Part shown: positions 35,906 through 45,235 of the stretch, piece by piece | How the letters are laid out: each line of letters starts with the position of its first letter | How positions within the stretch are numbered: the first letter of the stretch is position 1 | Assembly (NCBI GenBank): GCA_947449835.1 | Contig: CANFSZ010000016.1 | Span: 1 to 48,609 of the forward strand | Length of the DNA: 48,609 nt | Direction: 5' to 3' | Origin: Opitutia bacterium | GTDB taxonomy: Bacteria; Verrucomicrobiota; Verrucomicrobiia; Opitutales; Opitutaceae | Made by a program: the position numbers and the translations under genes | The notes under the pieces: model-generated | Database searches by the model: none | What the model saw: only the letters and a program-made list of their open reading frames with translations | Told to the model about the DNA's origin: nothing

Positions 35906-38794
35906 ATGAGAATCTCCTATTTCGTACGCCTGCTCGGGCTTTGTCTCGTGTTGCCCCTCCTCAGTTTCACGCTCCTCGCCCAAGCGGGAGGAAATGCGGT
36001 TAACGTCCCCGGCGTCGGTCGCGTGGTGATCAATAACGACGGCACGGTCACCCTGCCCAACGGCGCCACGGCGAGAATCAACGCCGACGGCACCGTGACC
36101 TTGCCCAATGGCACCACCATCACCCTCCCGGCCACAGGCGGAGGTGGCGCGGGCGCGGGCGGCGGCGGGGGCGGGGGCGGGGGCGGAAATGTACCCACGG
36201 CGACTGACCCACGGATCGTGGCGCCGATGGCTGTTCTCGCCGGCGATGAATCCTCCGCGGCCGTCGTCATCCCCAACCCCGGCGGGGGCGGTGGCGGGGG
36301 CGCGGCAAACTTAAACAACGCCACGTACCTTTGGTCCATCAACGGGGGCCGTTTCACCGACACCGACCTCACGCGCGCTACCATTAATTACATCTCCGAC
36401 ACGGGCGGCACGGTTAAATTAAGTTGCGTCGTAACGGTCACCGGCAGCCAGCCTTTCACCGCCACCGCCGATCTCACCGTCGTCGATCCCGCCAAAGCCG
36501 GCACGATCACGACCCCAGCCATCGCTGCGTCCGCGACCACAGCTACGGGCACCGCCACGCTCCCCGCGGCTGAAAACGCCGACCGCACGTTTCGCTGGAC
36601 CATCACTGGCACGGCTTCCCGCATCACCGCAGGCGCCAACACTAACCAGATCACGTTTATTCCCGGCGACGCCGGCGTGAAAGAACTCACCTGCGTCGTC
36701 ACTTTCTCCGCTCTGCAACTTCCCGTTACCGTCCGCACCTTTGTCGTCGTGCAAGGCAGCGGGCCCAACGTACTGCTCACCGTCAACGGCGGCTACGGCA
36801 GCGGCACTTACCCCGGCGGTACGCGCGTTGATATTTTTGCCGCCACACCCGCCGCCGGCCAAGTTTTCGATCGTTGGACCGGCGACACCTCCGTCTTCGG
36901 CAACGGCGCCGTCACGCCCTTACTCGCCCACACCCAGATCACCCTGCCCAACTCCGCCGTCACCCTCACCGCCAACTATAAAACAGCGCCCACGTGGACA
37001 CCCGTCACCGTGACCGCGTTCAATCCCCAACCGTTCACCGCCCAAGGCTCCACGACGCCGACCACCGTCAGCAGCACCCTCTCGTACTACATCCCCACCG
37101 GCGCCATCGGCCTGGTGTTTCTACTCCACGACAGCGGCGGCAGCGCTTCCGATTGGTTCAACCAACCCGAATCCGCCCTGCTTCTCCGCGAACTCGTCAC
37201 CGCCGGCTACGGCGTCGCCGCCCTCAACAGCGTCAACCGCAACACCCAAATCTGGAACGGCCAAGCCACGCTCGCCGCCAACCCCGACGCCCTCAACCAC
37301 GTCGCCGCCCTCAATAAATTTGCCACCGACGGGCTCCTCCCCGCCACCCGCCCCATCTTTCTGCTCGGACTCGCAGACGGCGCCGACACCGCCGTCCGCT
37401 ATGCCGATCTCCTCGCCAACGCCACGCCCGCCCGTCCGATTCGCGGCACCGTCCTCTACTGCGCCGCCGGCATCGAAACCCAAGCCGTCGTCTCACGCAT
37501 CCCAGAACTCTTCATCCTCGCTGATAACGACAGCACCCTCGCCACCACCGGCGCCACCACCGCCCGCGACAACAGCGCCCTCCTCGCCGGCCGCGGGCTC
37601 GCCTCCACCGTGATCAACAACGTCGCCGCCCCAGTCCACCCCGGCCGTTTCCGCGCCCTGAGTCTCACCAACTCGAGCTTTACCACCGCCGACGCCACCA
37701 CCGTCTGGAACTCCGTTAAAAACGCCGGCTTCATCGACTCCAATTACTACGTCAAATCCATCCCCACCGACACCGCCCTCGCCGCCGCGGTACCGGCCAC
37801 GTACAAATCCCGGCTCCCCGACATCGCCGCTCAACTCAGGGTCGCCTACGCCGAACAAAATTTCCTCGCCGACGCCAACGCCCGCGTCCTCGCCTGGCTC
37901 AACGCCCGCGTCGCCGGCACCCCCGCCCCCACCGCAGGTCGTCTCACCAACCTCTCCACCCGCCTCAAACTCGCCGCCGCCGGCGACACGCTCACCTTCG
38001 GCTTTAATCTCACCGGCACCCAACCCGCTACCCTCCTCATCCGCGGCGTCGGCCCTGGCCTCACCGGCTTCGGCCTCACCGGCGTCTTGGCCGCCCCCCG
38101 CCTCGAAATCCGCCCCGCCGGCAACGCTGATACCCTGCTCGCCGTCAACGAGGGCTGGGATAAAGCCCCCAACAACTCCGCCAACATCATCGCCGCCGCC
38201 GCCTCGGTCGGCGCTTTCGCGCTCACCGCTGGTACCGCCGATTGCGCCGTCCTCCTCAGTCTCCCCGCCGGTGGCTACACCGCCACCTTCCGCGGCATCA
38301 ACGGCACCACCGGCGAAGTCATCGCCGAAGTCTACGACGTCTCCAAGAACGCCACCCGTCTCACCAACCTCGCCACGCTCGCCCGGCTGAGTAATCCCGG
38401 CGACCTCATCACGGCCGGCATCACGATCGCTGGCGACCAAGCCCGCACCCTCATCGTCCGCGGGATCGGCCCCGGCCTCGCCGACCTCGGCGTGCCCGGC
38501 ACCCTGACCGACCCCACCCTCACCGTCCTCTCAAGCACCGCGCAGAATCTCGACTCCAACAACAACTGGAGCACCGGCGGCAGCGGCCCCTCGCTCACGG
38601 CCGCCTTCCCCGCCATCGGCGCTTTCTCGCTCAAAGCCGGCAGCGCCGACGCCGCCCTAGTCCGCGCGTTTACCGCCACCGCCGGCGGCTCCGGTTACAG
38701 CATCCAAACTGCCGCCGCCCCGACGCCCGCCAACGCCACCAATCCCCCTTCTCCCACCGGCCTTCTGCTGATCGAGGTCTACGAAGCGCCCTGA
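35906..38794 (+). CDS. Large secreted multidomain protein with C-terminal RLTNL repeats
   Basis: The 962-residue protein starts with a signal peptide (MRISYFVRLLGLCLVLPLL, cleavage near LLAQA). Then come two DGTVTLPNG repeats, a poly-Gly stretch, an Ig-like region, and an InlB-B-type repeat (GSGTYPGGTRVDIFAA and FDRWTGDT). Next is an alpha/beta-hydrolase-like domain (VFLLHDSGGSASDWF; LLGLADGADTAVRYADLL), where the nucleophile elbow reads GLADG rather than GxSxG, so catalysis by Ser is doubtful. Two C-terminal repeats of about 140 residues each begin RLTNLSTR/RLTNLATL and contain LLIRGVGPGL/LIVRGIGPGL; repeats of this kind are common in large exported proteins of Opitutaceae. The start at 35906 is chosen for the signal peptide. 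The function is unknown; surface attachment or a non-catalytic binding role is possible. Confidence 0.75.
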   Translation: MRISYFVRLLGLCLVLPLLSFTLLAQAGGNAVNVPGVGRVVINNDGTVTLPNGATARINADGTVTLPNGTTITLPATGGGGAGAGGGGGGGGGGNVPTATDPRIVAPMAVLAGDESSAAVVIPNPGGGGGGGAANLNNATYLWSINGGRFTDTDLTRATINYISDTGGTVKLSCVVTVTGSQPFTATADLTVVDPAKAGTITTPAIAASATTATGTATLPAAENADRTFRWTITGTASRITAGANTNQITFIPGDAGVKELTCVVTFSALQLPVTVRTFVVVQGSGPNVLLTVNGGYGSGTYPGGTRVDIFAATPAAGQVFDRWTGDTSVFGNGAVTPLLAHTQITLPNSAVTLTANYKTAPTWTPVTVTAFNPQPFTAQGSTTPTTVSSTLSYYIPTGAIGLVFLLHDSGGSASDWFNQPESALLLRELVTAGYGVAALNSVNRNTQIWNGQATLAANPDALNHVAALNKFATDGLLPATRPIFLLGLADGADTAVRYADLLANATPARPIRGTVLYCAAGIETQAVVSRIPELFILADNDSTLATTGATTARDNSALLAGRGLASTVINNVAAPVHPGRFRALSLTNSSFTTADATTVWNSVKNAGFIDSNYYVKSIPTDTALAAAVPATYKSRLPDIAAQLRVAYAEQNFLADANARVLAWLNARVAGTPAPTAGRLTNLSTRLKLAAAGDTLTFGFNLTGTQPATLLIRGVGPGLTGFGLTGVLAAPRLEIRPAGNADTLLAVNEGWDKAPNNSANIIAAAASVGAFALTAGTADCAVLLSLPAGGYTATFRGINGTTGEVIAEVYDVSKNATRLTNLATLARLSNPGDLITAGITIAGDQARTLIVRGIGPGLADLGVPGTLTDPTLTVLSSTAQNLDSNNNWSTGGSGPSLTAAFPAIGAFSLKAGSADAALVRAFTATAGGSGYSIQTAAAPTPANATNPPSPTGLLLIEVYEAP
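36138..36186 (+). repeat. G-rich low-complexity tract (Gly-encoding)
   Basis: The coding strand carries repeated GGC/GGGGGC units, including three consecutive G5 runs separated by single C at 36167-36183, encoding poly-Gly in the secreted protein. Runs of this form can form G-quadruplexes and are prone to length change; a second, shorter tract lies at 36283-36302. Confidence 0.7.
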
Positions 38795-38803
38795 GCCCGC
38801 AGC

Positions 38804-41377
38804 TCAAGGCCGCACCACGACCTGCGTGCGCCGCGTTTTCTGAAAATACTCCCGCGCAAAGGCCGCCAGATCCGCGATCTTCACCGCGTCGATTTTAGCA
38901 TCGTACTCGCGCCACCCGTTGATCGGCTGCCCTTGCAACGCATTCAAACTCGCCTGCGCCGCGCGCGACCCATTGGTCTGCATCGCCGCCCGCTGCCCCG
39001 CCTTCAGCCGCGCCTGACACCGCTGCAACTCCACCGCCTCGACCCCGCCCGCCTGCACGCGCGTAATCTCGGCGTCGATCTCGGCCAGCACTTCGCCTTC
39101 CTTGCCCGGTTGCGTACCCGCAAAAAAATAAAACATTCCCGTATCCAAACCTAAGATACGTCCGGAGCGCACAAAATATGCTAACCCTTTTTCCTCGCGC
39201 ACGCGCTCAAATAACCGCGACGCCATCCCGCTGAAAAGTTCGTCCGCCACTTCGCCGACGAAATAATCCGGCGCATGCACGCGCGGCCCGGGAAAAGCCT
39301 GTAACACCACCGCCTGCTCCCGCGGTTGCTGTTCCACAAAATCACCCACCTCCGCCGGCAACGCACCCCGCGCCGGTCCCTCGGGAATCTCCGGCGCCGC
39401 GCCGCGTGGCAGCTTCGCTAGAAACGCCTTTAATTTTGGCACCAGTTGCTTCGGATCAAAATCGCCCGCGACGGCCAATACCACGTTGGGCCCGACAAAC
39501 AATCGCTGATGCAATGCGCGCATCGCCGCCGGCGTCAGCGCTTTCACGCCCGCTTCATCACCGCTCGCATCCAGCGCCAACGGATGCGCGCCGAAAAATT
39601 TCCGCCGCGTGAGCTTGCGCGCCACCGTCACCACATCGTCCGCGTCCTGCGCGAGCCCCGCCAACTGCGCTTCTTGCTCCAGCTTAAACGTCGCAGGCTT
39701 GAACTTAGGCGCGAGCACCGCATCCGCGATGACGGCTAACGCTCGCGCAAAATCAGGTGGCAACACTTCGGCCGCGACGCCGAGACTATTGTTTCCCGCG
39801 AGCGGATAAAACGAACCGCCGACTTCCTCGATAAATTGAGCGACCTGCGCGGCCGTGCGCTGGCCCGCATCCTTCGTGAGCAGAGTCGCCAAGAGCGCGG
39901 TCGCACCACGTTGCGCCGCCACTTCAAACAAAGGCCCGCCCGTGACCGCGAGACGCAGATGCAGATTCGGCAAATGCGCATCGGGCTGGAGCAACAAACG
40001 CGCCCCGTTGGGTAAGGTGATTTCCGAAAAATCCGGCCGCGTCGCGAGCGCCGGTGCAGCCGCAATCGCCACCGCCGCCGGCTCGATCGGGTTCAACGAA
40101 ATCGACGTGAGCCGCGCCGGCTGCAGGTAGGATTTCAACACGCGCTTCAAGTCCGCGGGCGTCACCGCGCGCAAGCGCTCGAAATACGCGCGACTGTAAT
40201 CCAAGTCGCCGACGACGACTTCCGCCGCCCCGAGCCGCGAAGCCTGCCCGCTCATCGTTTTACGCGTATTGATTTCGCCGACGACGACTTGCCGCATCGC
40301 CTTGCGCAACTGCGCCGGCGTAAAACCTTTCACCGCGCACCGCGCCAACGTCGCGGCTATCGCGCGCGTAGCGGCAACGCGTTTCGCCGGATCCGCCGTG
40401 AAGCCGACGCAGAAAAGTCCGCTCGTACCAGGATTCCAACTTGAGGCGTCGATCGAGTGCACCAGTCCGGTTTTTTCGCGGATTTCCTGCCACAACACCG
40501 AGCTGTCGCCACCGCCGAGCACCGTGGCGAGCAAGTCGAGCATGGGCGCATCCGCGTGCGTGAGTCCGGGAATCGGCCAGGCCAGTGCACCGCGCGTGAG
40601 TTCGACGTTTTCGTTGCGATGCAATGCTCGCGGCGCGAGCTGCCCTGACTCTTGCGGCACGAGCACGGGCGCCAAACGCACGCGCGGGGCCGTCCCAAAA
40701 TGTTGTTCCACAGCCGCCCGCGTCGCCGCCAAATCGATATCGCCGACGATGACGACGACCAGATTGTTGGGCACATAGCGGGCGCGATAATACGCGAGCA
40801 AATCTGCGTGCGAGACTGCTGAGAAAACGTCCTGATGGCCAATGATCGGCTGCCGATAAGGATGTTCACGGAAAGCGGTGGAAAACAGCGCGTCCCAGAG
40901 GCGACTGTCCGGATCGTCCTTGGTCATCGCGATCTCGCGTAAAATGACTTCCCTCTCCTTCGCCGCCTCGTCGGCCGGCAGCGTCGATTGCAGCACGGCA
41001 TCGGCCAGCAAATCGATCGCCACGCCCGTGTGCTCGCTCGGCAAATCGATGTAATACACCGTGCGATCAAACGTCGTGTAAGCGTTGATGTAGCCACCAT
41101 GGGCCTGAACCTCGGCGGAGATTTCCCGCCCCGCGCGCCGCGTCGTGCCCTTGAACAACATGTGTTCGAGATAATGCGAAAGCCCCGCGCCGAGGTAATC
41201 GCCTTCGTGAATACTCCCCGTTTTCACCCAGACCTGCACCGAGGCCAGCGCAGCCGAACGATCGGGCTTCAGGATCAACGTGACCCCATTGGGCAACACC
41301 GTGCGCTCAACGGATTCACGCCAAAACGGCGCCAAAAGTTTTAAGTCCGCGGCCAGTGAAGAAGTGGATTTTGACAT
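38804..41377 (-). CDS. M16-family zinc metalloprotease (two fused halves)
   Basis: The 857-residue protein holds two M16 pairs. The N-terminal half has the inverted zinc motif HYLEH (His68, Glu71, His72) with the distal Glu in EREVILREI (near 148), so it is predicted active. The C-terminal half begins about residue 445 (ITLPNGARLLLQPDAHLPN); at the equivalent place it reads ATALLATLLTKDA, without HxxEH, so it is a non-catalytic partner closing the peptide chamber. No clear signal peptide is seen, though family members act in periplasm or cytoplasm. The ATG at 41377 is preferred to the TTG at 41380. It is convergent with the secreted 962-residue protein, with 9 bases between the stop codons. 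Confidence 0.92.
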   Translation of the reverse strand: MSKSTSSLAADLKLLAPFWRESVERTVLPNGVTLILKPDRSAALASVQVWVKTGSIHEGDYLGAGLSHYLEHMLFKGTTRRAGREISAEVQAHGGYINAYTTFDRTVYYIDLPSEHTGVAIDLLADAVLQSTLPADEAAKEREVILREIAMTKDDPDSRLWDALFSTAFREHPYRQPIIGHQDVFSAVSHADLLAYYRARYVPNNLVVVIVGDIDLAATRAAVEQHFGTAPRVRLAPVLVPQESGQLAPRALHRNENVELTRGALAWPIPGLTHADAPMLDLLATVLGGGDSSVLWQEIREKTGLVHSIDASSWNPGTSGLFCVGFTADPAKRVAATRAIAATLARCAVKGFTPAQLRKAMRQVVVGEINTRKTMSGQASRLGAAEVVVGDLDYSRAYFERLRAVTPADLKRVLKSYLQPARLTSISLNPIEPAAVAIAAAPALATRPDFSEITLPNGARLLLQPDAHLPNLHLRLAVTGGPLFEVAAQRGATALLATLLTKDAGQRTAAQVAQFIEEVGGSFYPLAGNNSLGVAAEVLPPDFARALAVIADAVLAPKFKPATFKLEQEAQLAGLAQDADDVVTVARKLTRRKFFGAHPLALDASGDEAGVKALTPAAMRALHQRLFVGPNVVLAVAGDFDPKQLVPKLKAFLAKLPRGAAPEIPEGPARGALPAEVGDFVEQQPREQAVVLQAFPGPRVHAPDYFVGEVADELFSGMASRLFERVREEKGLAYFVRSGRILGLDTGMFYFFAGTQPGKEGEVLAEIDAEITRVQAGGVEAVELQRCQARLKAGQRAAMQTNGSRAAQASLNALQGQPINGWREYDAKIDAVKIADLAAFAREYFQKTRRTQVVVRP

Positions 41378-41437
41378 CAAAATTGGAGATAAAATTTACT
41401 AAGGTCGGCGGCGCTGGCTTCAGCCCTAACGCTTTAC

Positions 41438-41456
41438 GCGCGTTTATAAAACGCGC
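41438..41456. terminator. Hairpin between the Minf_1886 gene and the M16 protease
   Basis: A perfect 8-bp stem GCGCGTTT/AAACGCGC (41438-41445 with 41449-41456, loop ATA) follows the stop of the minus-strand gene at 41469. No U-tract follows, so it is a possible, weak terminator or an mRNA-processing hairpin in the 91-base gap. Confidence 0.4.
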
Positions 41457-41468
41457 CCGCCGCTCGGA

Positions 41469-41885
41469 TTATTCCGCCTTCACCGCCCGACGTTTCGTCG
41501 GCTGAAACGGGCGCACGAAAGCCTCATCAAACGTGTAAACATCCGAAAAATCTTCCGGTCGGTCATTCTCCGTTTTGGAAAAAACATTGTACTCGATGAG
41601 ACTGAAAACGATGTCGCCAAAATCACGGCAACGTTTCACCCCCCACGCGTTGAGCACCGTCTTCGTCAGTGGCCCGTATTGCTCGAGCGCGTATACTCGG
41701 ATGCCCTGCAAAAGCTCAGGACCAGAGACATGGCGCGAGCGTTCGGCACGCGATGTTTCTTTTTTGCGGAGCTCCTTCACCGTGTGATCAAGCCCTTGGC
41801 GCACAAAACCATAAGCCTTTTTATCAAAGCGCGTATCTTCCTTGCAGATGAGCGTGACGATTTCTTCGAACTCCAAGTCTTGCAT
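41469..41885 (-). CDS. Minf_1886 family conserved hypothetical protein
   Basis: The 138-residue protein begins MQDLEFEEIVTLICKEDTRF and has YGFVRQGLDHTVKE, HVSGPELLQGIRVYALEQYGPL, VLNAWGVKRCRDFGDIVFSLIE and a C-terminal DFSDVYTFDEAF. I recognise it as the family conserved in Verrucomicrobia and Planctomycetes (TIGR04138, as I recall it) of unknown function. There is no signal peptide or membrane segment; it is soluble and cytoplasmic. The start at 41885 fits the family; longer in-frame starts would add an unconserved tail of about 50 residues. It is divergent from the Fur-like gene, with 176 bases between, and lies upstream of the M16 protease on the same strand. It is a useful taxonomic marker here. 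Confidence 0.88.
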   Translation of the reverse strand: MQDLEFEEIVTLICKEDTRFDKKAYGFVRQGLDHTVKELRKKETSRAERSRHVSGPELLQGIRVYALEQYGPLTKTVLNAWGVKRCRDFGDIVFSLIEYNVFSKTENDRPEDFSDVYTFDEAFVRPFQPTKRRAVKAE

Positions 41886-42032
41886 GATTAGCTCTAAATT
41901 ACGCACACCCACCCGCCCGGTGCAATCTTCTGGTCGAAGCCCCCTTGTGCCTTTTGAGTTATAATCAAAAATGACGAGCTCTAGATGCCTATAAATCGGA
42001 ATACGCGTTCTCCGCACTCGCCAATGATGCAC

Positions 42033-42049
42033 ATACATGACTATACATG
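42033..42049. promoter_or_regulatory. ATACATG direct repeat before the Fur-like gene
   Basis: Two copies of ATACATG (42033-42039 and 42043-42049) are spaced exactly ten bases apart, one helical turn, and end 12 bases before the Fur-like ATG. They could be an operator, possibly for autoregulation, or part of the promoter (TATACA resembles a -10). This is suggestive only. Confidence 0.35.
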
Positions 42050-42061
42050 TTTTAGAAACCC

Positions 42062-42595
42062 ATGATCTCCTCTACAGAAACCAACTCTGCGCTAGCTAAA
42101 ACCGACGCCAAGACCGCCGTAGCGACCGCGACCGCGCGCCTCAAAGCCGCCCACCTCCGAATTACGCAACCCCGTCTTACGATCTTGGCCGCGATGTTCC
42201 GCCGCAGCCAACCCGAGAGCATCGAAACCATTCACGAAGCCCTCGGTAAAAACGGTTGCGACCTCGTCACCGTTTATCGCTGCATGGCGGTTTTCGAAGA
42301 AATCGGCATCGTGCGCCGGACCTACTTCCACAACGGCACCGCGCTCTACTCGCTCCGCCTCGATGATGCGCCACACTACCACATCGTCAGCAAAGCCACC
42401 AACTCGGTCGACGAACTCGATCCCGCGACCGCCCTCGAATTGAACGCCGCACTCGTCGCCGTCGAAGACAAACTTCGTGCACTCGGCTTCACCAACGTCA
42501 GCCACATCGCCGAGTTTTTCGGTACCGCGCCCACCGCGAGCCGCACCAGCGCGCCAGAAGCCAATCGCGCGGCGGCCATGCCTGAAGTCCTCTAA
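42062..42595 (+). CDS. Fur-family transcriptional regulator with degenerate metal sites
   Basis: Fur proteins are metal-sensing repressors. The 177-residue protein has the winged helix (LKAAHLRITQPRLTILAAMF...HEALGKNGCDLVTVYRCMAVFEEIGIVRR) and a dimerisation domain. Where canonical Fur has HHHHxxCxxC and a second CxxC, this one reads PHYHIVSKATNSVDELD and ends GFTNVSHIAEFFG, with no CxxC at all and few His. The structural zinc site is thus missing and the sensory site reduced, suggesting a changed signal or constitutive binding. The ATG at 42062 is used; the first 28 residues are an Ala/Thr-rich extension. Direct repeats of ATACATG lie just upstream (42033-42049). Confidence 0.85.
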   Translation: MISSTETNSALAKTDAKTAVATATARLKAAHLRITQPRLTILAAMFRRSQPESIETIHEALGKNGCDLVTVYRCMAVFEEIGIVRRTYFHNGTALYSLRLDDAPHYHIVSKATNSVDELDPATALELNAALVAVEDKLRALGFTNVSHIAEFFGTAPTASRTSAPEANRAAAMPEVL

Positions 42596-42713
42596 ACGGC
42601 ACGTTAGTTCTTCGACCCGGTTAATCCGGGCTCATCTGCGACCTCGGTTGACTCACTGCCACTGAGGTTGTTTTCGTCAAAGGCACACAAATCTGCACAA
42701 TCTGATGGCCCTT

Positions 42714-42759
42714 AAAAAAATCCAGTTCGGGTAACTAACCGCACTGGATTTTTCGTTTT
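42714..42759. terminator. Bidirectional Rho-independent terminator
   Basis: The stem TCCAGT/ACTGGA (42721-42726 with 42743-42748), with an inner CGG/CCG pairing, is preceded by seven A and followed by five T then CGTTTTT. It can end transcripts in either direction and lies about 120 bases after the Fur-like gene. The 42596-42713 part before it also folds: CCCGG-TTAAT-CCGGG (42616-42630) and CCTCGGT/ACTGAGG (42642-42667). Confidence 0.85.
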
Positions 42760-42839
42760 TGCGGAACGCATGTGCGGCGTCCTTTCACCGATTCGCTGCG
42801 CACTTGCCAACGCCTGTCCCCTCGCGCTGTCCTTACCGT

Positions 42840-43739
42840 ATGCCCCTCCCCATCTCCCGCCGTGACGCCCTTCGCTCCTTCGCCGGAGCCGCCGCCCTCG
42901 CCACCCTGACCCGGCCCACCCTCGGAGCCGAAGAAAAAAATCCTGCGCCTGGTGCGACGGCGCTAACGCCGATTCGCCACTCGGTCTGCAAATGGTGTTA
43001 CAGCAAAATCCCGCTCGATGACTTTGCCAAAGCGGCCAAAGACATTGGCCTGGAATCCGTCGAATTGCTCGACCCAAAAGATTGGCCAACGGTCCAAAAA
43101 TACGGCCTCACCTGCGCGCTCGCCAACGGCACAATGTCGATTCCCAGCGGTTTCAACCGGCTCGAAAATCACGCGAAATACGTCCCAACGATGATCGAGC
43201 GCATCAACGCCTGCGCCGATGCCGGCATCCCGAGCGTCATTGTTTTCTCCGGAAATCGTAACGACAAAACTCTGGGCAAAATCAGCGACGAGCAGGGTCT
43301 TGAAAATTGCGCCATCGGCCTGAAACAAATTGTCGGCGTCGCCGAGAAGCGTGGCGTCAACATCATCATGGAGTTGTTGAATTCAAAGGTGAATCACAAG
43401 GATTACATGTGCGATCACACCACATGGGGCGTCGAACTCGTGAAGCGCGTGGACTCGGAACGGTTCAAGCTCCTCTACGATATTTACCACATGCAGATCA
43501 TGGAGGGCGATGTCATCCGCACGATCCAGGAAAACCACCGCTACATCGGCCATTACCACACCGCCGGGAATCCTGGACGCGCTGAATTTGAGCCAGGCGA
43601 TCAACAGGAGTTGTATTATCCTCCGATCATGCGTGCGATCGCCGCCACGGGCTTTAAGGGTTTCGTCGCTCAGGAATTTATCCCGAAGCGAGATCCGCTC
43701 ACCTCACTTCGTGCGGCCGTGAAACTCTGCACCGTTTAA
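42840..43739 (+). CDS. Tat-exported sugar phosphate isomerase/epimerase (TIM barrel)
   Basis: The 299-residue protein has a twin-arginine signal MPLPISRRDALRSFAGAAALATL, suggesting export in folded form. The mature part is an AP-endonuclease-2-like/xylose-isomerase TIM barrel similar to hydroxypyruvate isomerase. It has metal-ligand-like residues in IIMELLNSKVNH (Glu), LYDIYHMQIMEGD (Asp/His), GHYHTAGNPGR (His) and VAQEFIP (Glu). Proteins of this type are numerous in Planctomycetes and Verrucomicrobia and the reaction is rarely known; hydroxypyruvate isomerase is the nearest family name. The ATG at 42840 is chosen for the Tat signal. It is followed by a bidirectional terminator. Confidence 0.85.
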   Translation: MPLPISRRDALRSFAGAAALATLTRPTLGAEEKNPAPGATALTPIRHSVCKWCYSKIPLDDFAKAAKDIGLESVELLDPKDWPTVQKYGLTCALANGTMSIPSGFNRLENHAKYVPTMIERINACADAGIPSVIVFSGNRNDKTLGKISDEQGLENCAIGLKQIVGVAEKRGVNIIMELLNSKVNHKDYMCDHTTWGVELVKRVDSERFKLLYDIYHMQIMEGDVIRTIQENHRYIGHYHTAGNPGRAEFEPGDQQELYYPPIMRAIAATGFKGFVAQEFIPKRDPLTSLRAAVKLCTV

Positions 43740-43742
43740 GCA

Positions 43743-43776
43743 AAACCCCGCCCATAAATGGCGGGGGTTTAATTTT
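43743..43776. terminator. Bidirectional Rho-independent terminator between convergent genes
   Basis: The stem CCCCGCC/GGCGGGG (43746-43752 with 43760-43766) is followed by TTTAATTTT on the plus strand and by UUUU on the minus strand (AAAA before the stem). It ends the TIM-barrel gene and gatB, whose stop codon it touches. Confidence 0.88.
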
Positions 43777-45235
43777 ATGCCTCCGCCAATAAGCGGCGCA
43801 ACGTTTCGTCTACCAGCTTCGGATTAGCCTTACCCTTGGCGGCTTTCATGATCGGGCCTTTGAAGGCATTGATCGCGCTGTCTTTGCCGGATTTGAACTC
43901 CGCCAACGCCTTCGCATTAGCCGCGATGGATTCACGGCACCAAGCCTCCAGTTCGCCGGTATCCGTCGGCGCCGCGGCCAAGCCGAGTCGCGCGACGATT
44001 ACCACTGGCGCCTCGCCAGTCGCGAACATCGTCGCAAACACCTCTTTAGCGGCGGCGTTGAGCAACGTACCCGCGTCAATGAGTTGAATCAGCGCAGCGA
44101 GATTTGCGGCGGAAATTTTGGATGCCGAAAGCGGAAGTTTCGCGGCGCCGAGTTCGCGCAAAAGATCGTTGGTGATCCAATTCCCGACGGCTTGCGAGCG
44201 ACCCATGCCCGCGAGCTGGGCGGTCGCTTCAAAAAAATTGCTAAGCGCACGATCCGGAATAAGGACCGACGTAATCGTGTAGGGAATTTGATAGTCCGCG
44301 ATCAACCGACGTTGTTTATCGAATGGCAGCTCGGGACAGGCGCGGCGCAATTCAGCTTTCCAGCCCTCGTCGACGTGCACCGGCATGAGGTCAGGGTCGG
44401 GAAAATAACGGTAATCGTGCGCCATCTCTTTCGAGCGGAGCGATTGCGAGGTGCCAGCGACGCCGTCGTAGTCGCGCGTTTCTTGAACAAGTTTCCCGCC
44501 AGCGGCAACGACCGCGAGTTGGCGTTTGATTTCATGGGCGATGCCATCGCGCACATAAGAAATCGAATTGAGATTTTTGAGCTCAACCTTGGTGCCGAGT
44601 TTTTTCTCGCCGACCGGCCGGATGGAGATGTTGGCGTCGCAACGGAGTTGGCCTTTCTCCATGTCGCAATCGGAGATGCCGCCATAGATCATGGTGTTGC
44701 GGATCGACGTGAGGTAGGCGAACGCCTCCTCCGCCGTTTGCATCGCCGGCTCGGAGACAATCTCCATGAGCGGCGTGCCGGCTCGGTTATAGTCGACCAG
44801 AGAATCAGTGGCGTGGTGGTTCAGTTTCCCCACGTCTTCCTCGAGGTGAATGCGCGTGAGCGGGATTTTTTTGTGCTCACCCATCAAGTTGCGGGCCGCG
44901 CCGGGGAGTTCGATTTCGACCGAACCGCCGAGACAGATCGGTTGATCGTATTGCGAGATCTGATAGTTTTTCGGCGAGTCGGGATAAAAATATTGTTTAC
45001 GATCCCATTTACAGACGGGCGCGATGTCGCAGCCAAGAAGGAGACCTGCTTTGATGATCGCATCGAGGGCCGCTTTATTCATCACCGGCAACGTTCCGGG
45101 AAGTGCGAGCACGACAGGATCGGTCAGCGTGTTGGGCTCGTGACCAAAGCCCGCGCCGACGCGCGTGAAAACTTTGGAATGAGTTTTGATCTGAACGTGA
45201 ACCTCCAGACCGATGACGGCTTCGTAGTTTATCAC
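43775..45235 (-). CDS. gatB: Aspartyl/glutamyl-tRNA amidotransferase subunit B
   Basis: GatB is the kinase/tRNA-binding subunit of GatCAB, which amidates Glu-tRNA(Gln) and/or Asp-tRNA(Asn). The 486-residue protein begins with GTG ([21 protein letters not shown]). It carries the family motifs [54 protein letters not shown] and [11 protein letters not shown], followed by the helical and YqeY-like C-terminal domains ([10 protein letters not shown]). The GTG overlaps the gatA stop codon by four bases, indicating translational coupling. It is last in gatC-gatA-gatB. Confidence 0.97.
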   Translation of the reverse strand: MINYEAVIGLEVHVQIKTHSKVFTRVGAGFGHEPNTLTDPVVLALPGTLPVMNKAALDAIIKAGLLLGCDIAPVCKWDRKQYFYPDSPKNYQISQYDQPICLGGSVEIELPGAARNLMGEHKKIPLTRIHLEEDVGKLNHHATDSLVDYNRAGTPLMEIVSEPAMQTAEEAFAYLTSIRNTMIYGGISDCDMEKGQLRCDANISIRPVGEKKLGTKVELKNLNSISYVRDGIAHEIKRQLAVVAAGGKLVQETRDYDGVAGTSQSLRSKEMAHDYRYFPDPDLMPVHVDEGWKAELRRACPELPFDKQRRLIADYQIPYTITSVLIPDRALSNFFEATAQLAGMGRSQAVGNWITNDLLRELGAAKLPLSASKISAANLAALIQLIDAGTLLNAAAKEVFATMFATGEAPVVIVARLGLAAAPTDTGELEAWCRESIAANAKALAEFKSGKDSAINAFKGPIMKAAKGKANPKLVDETLRRLLAEA

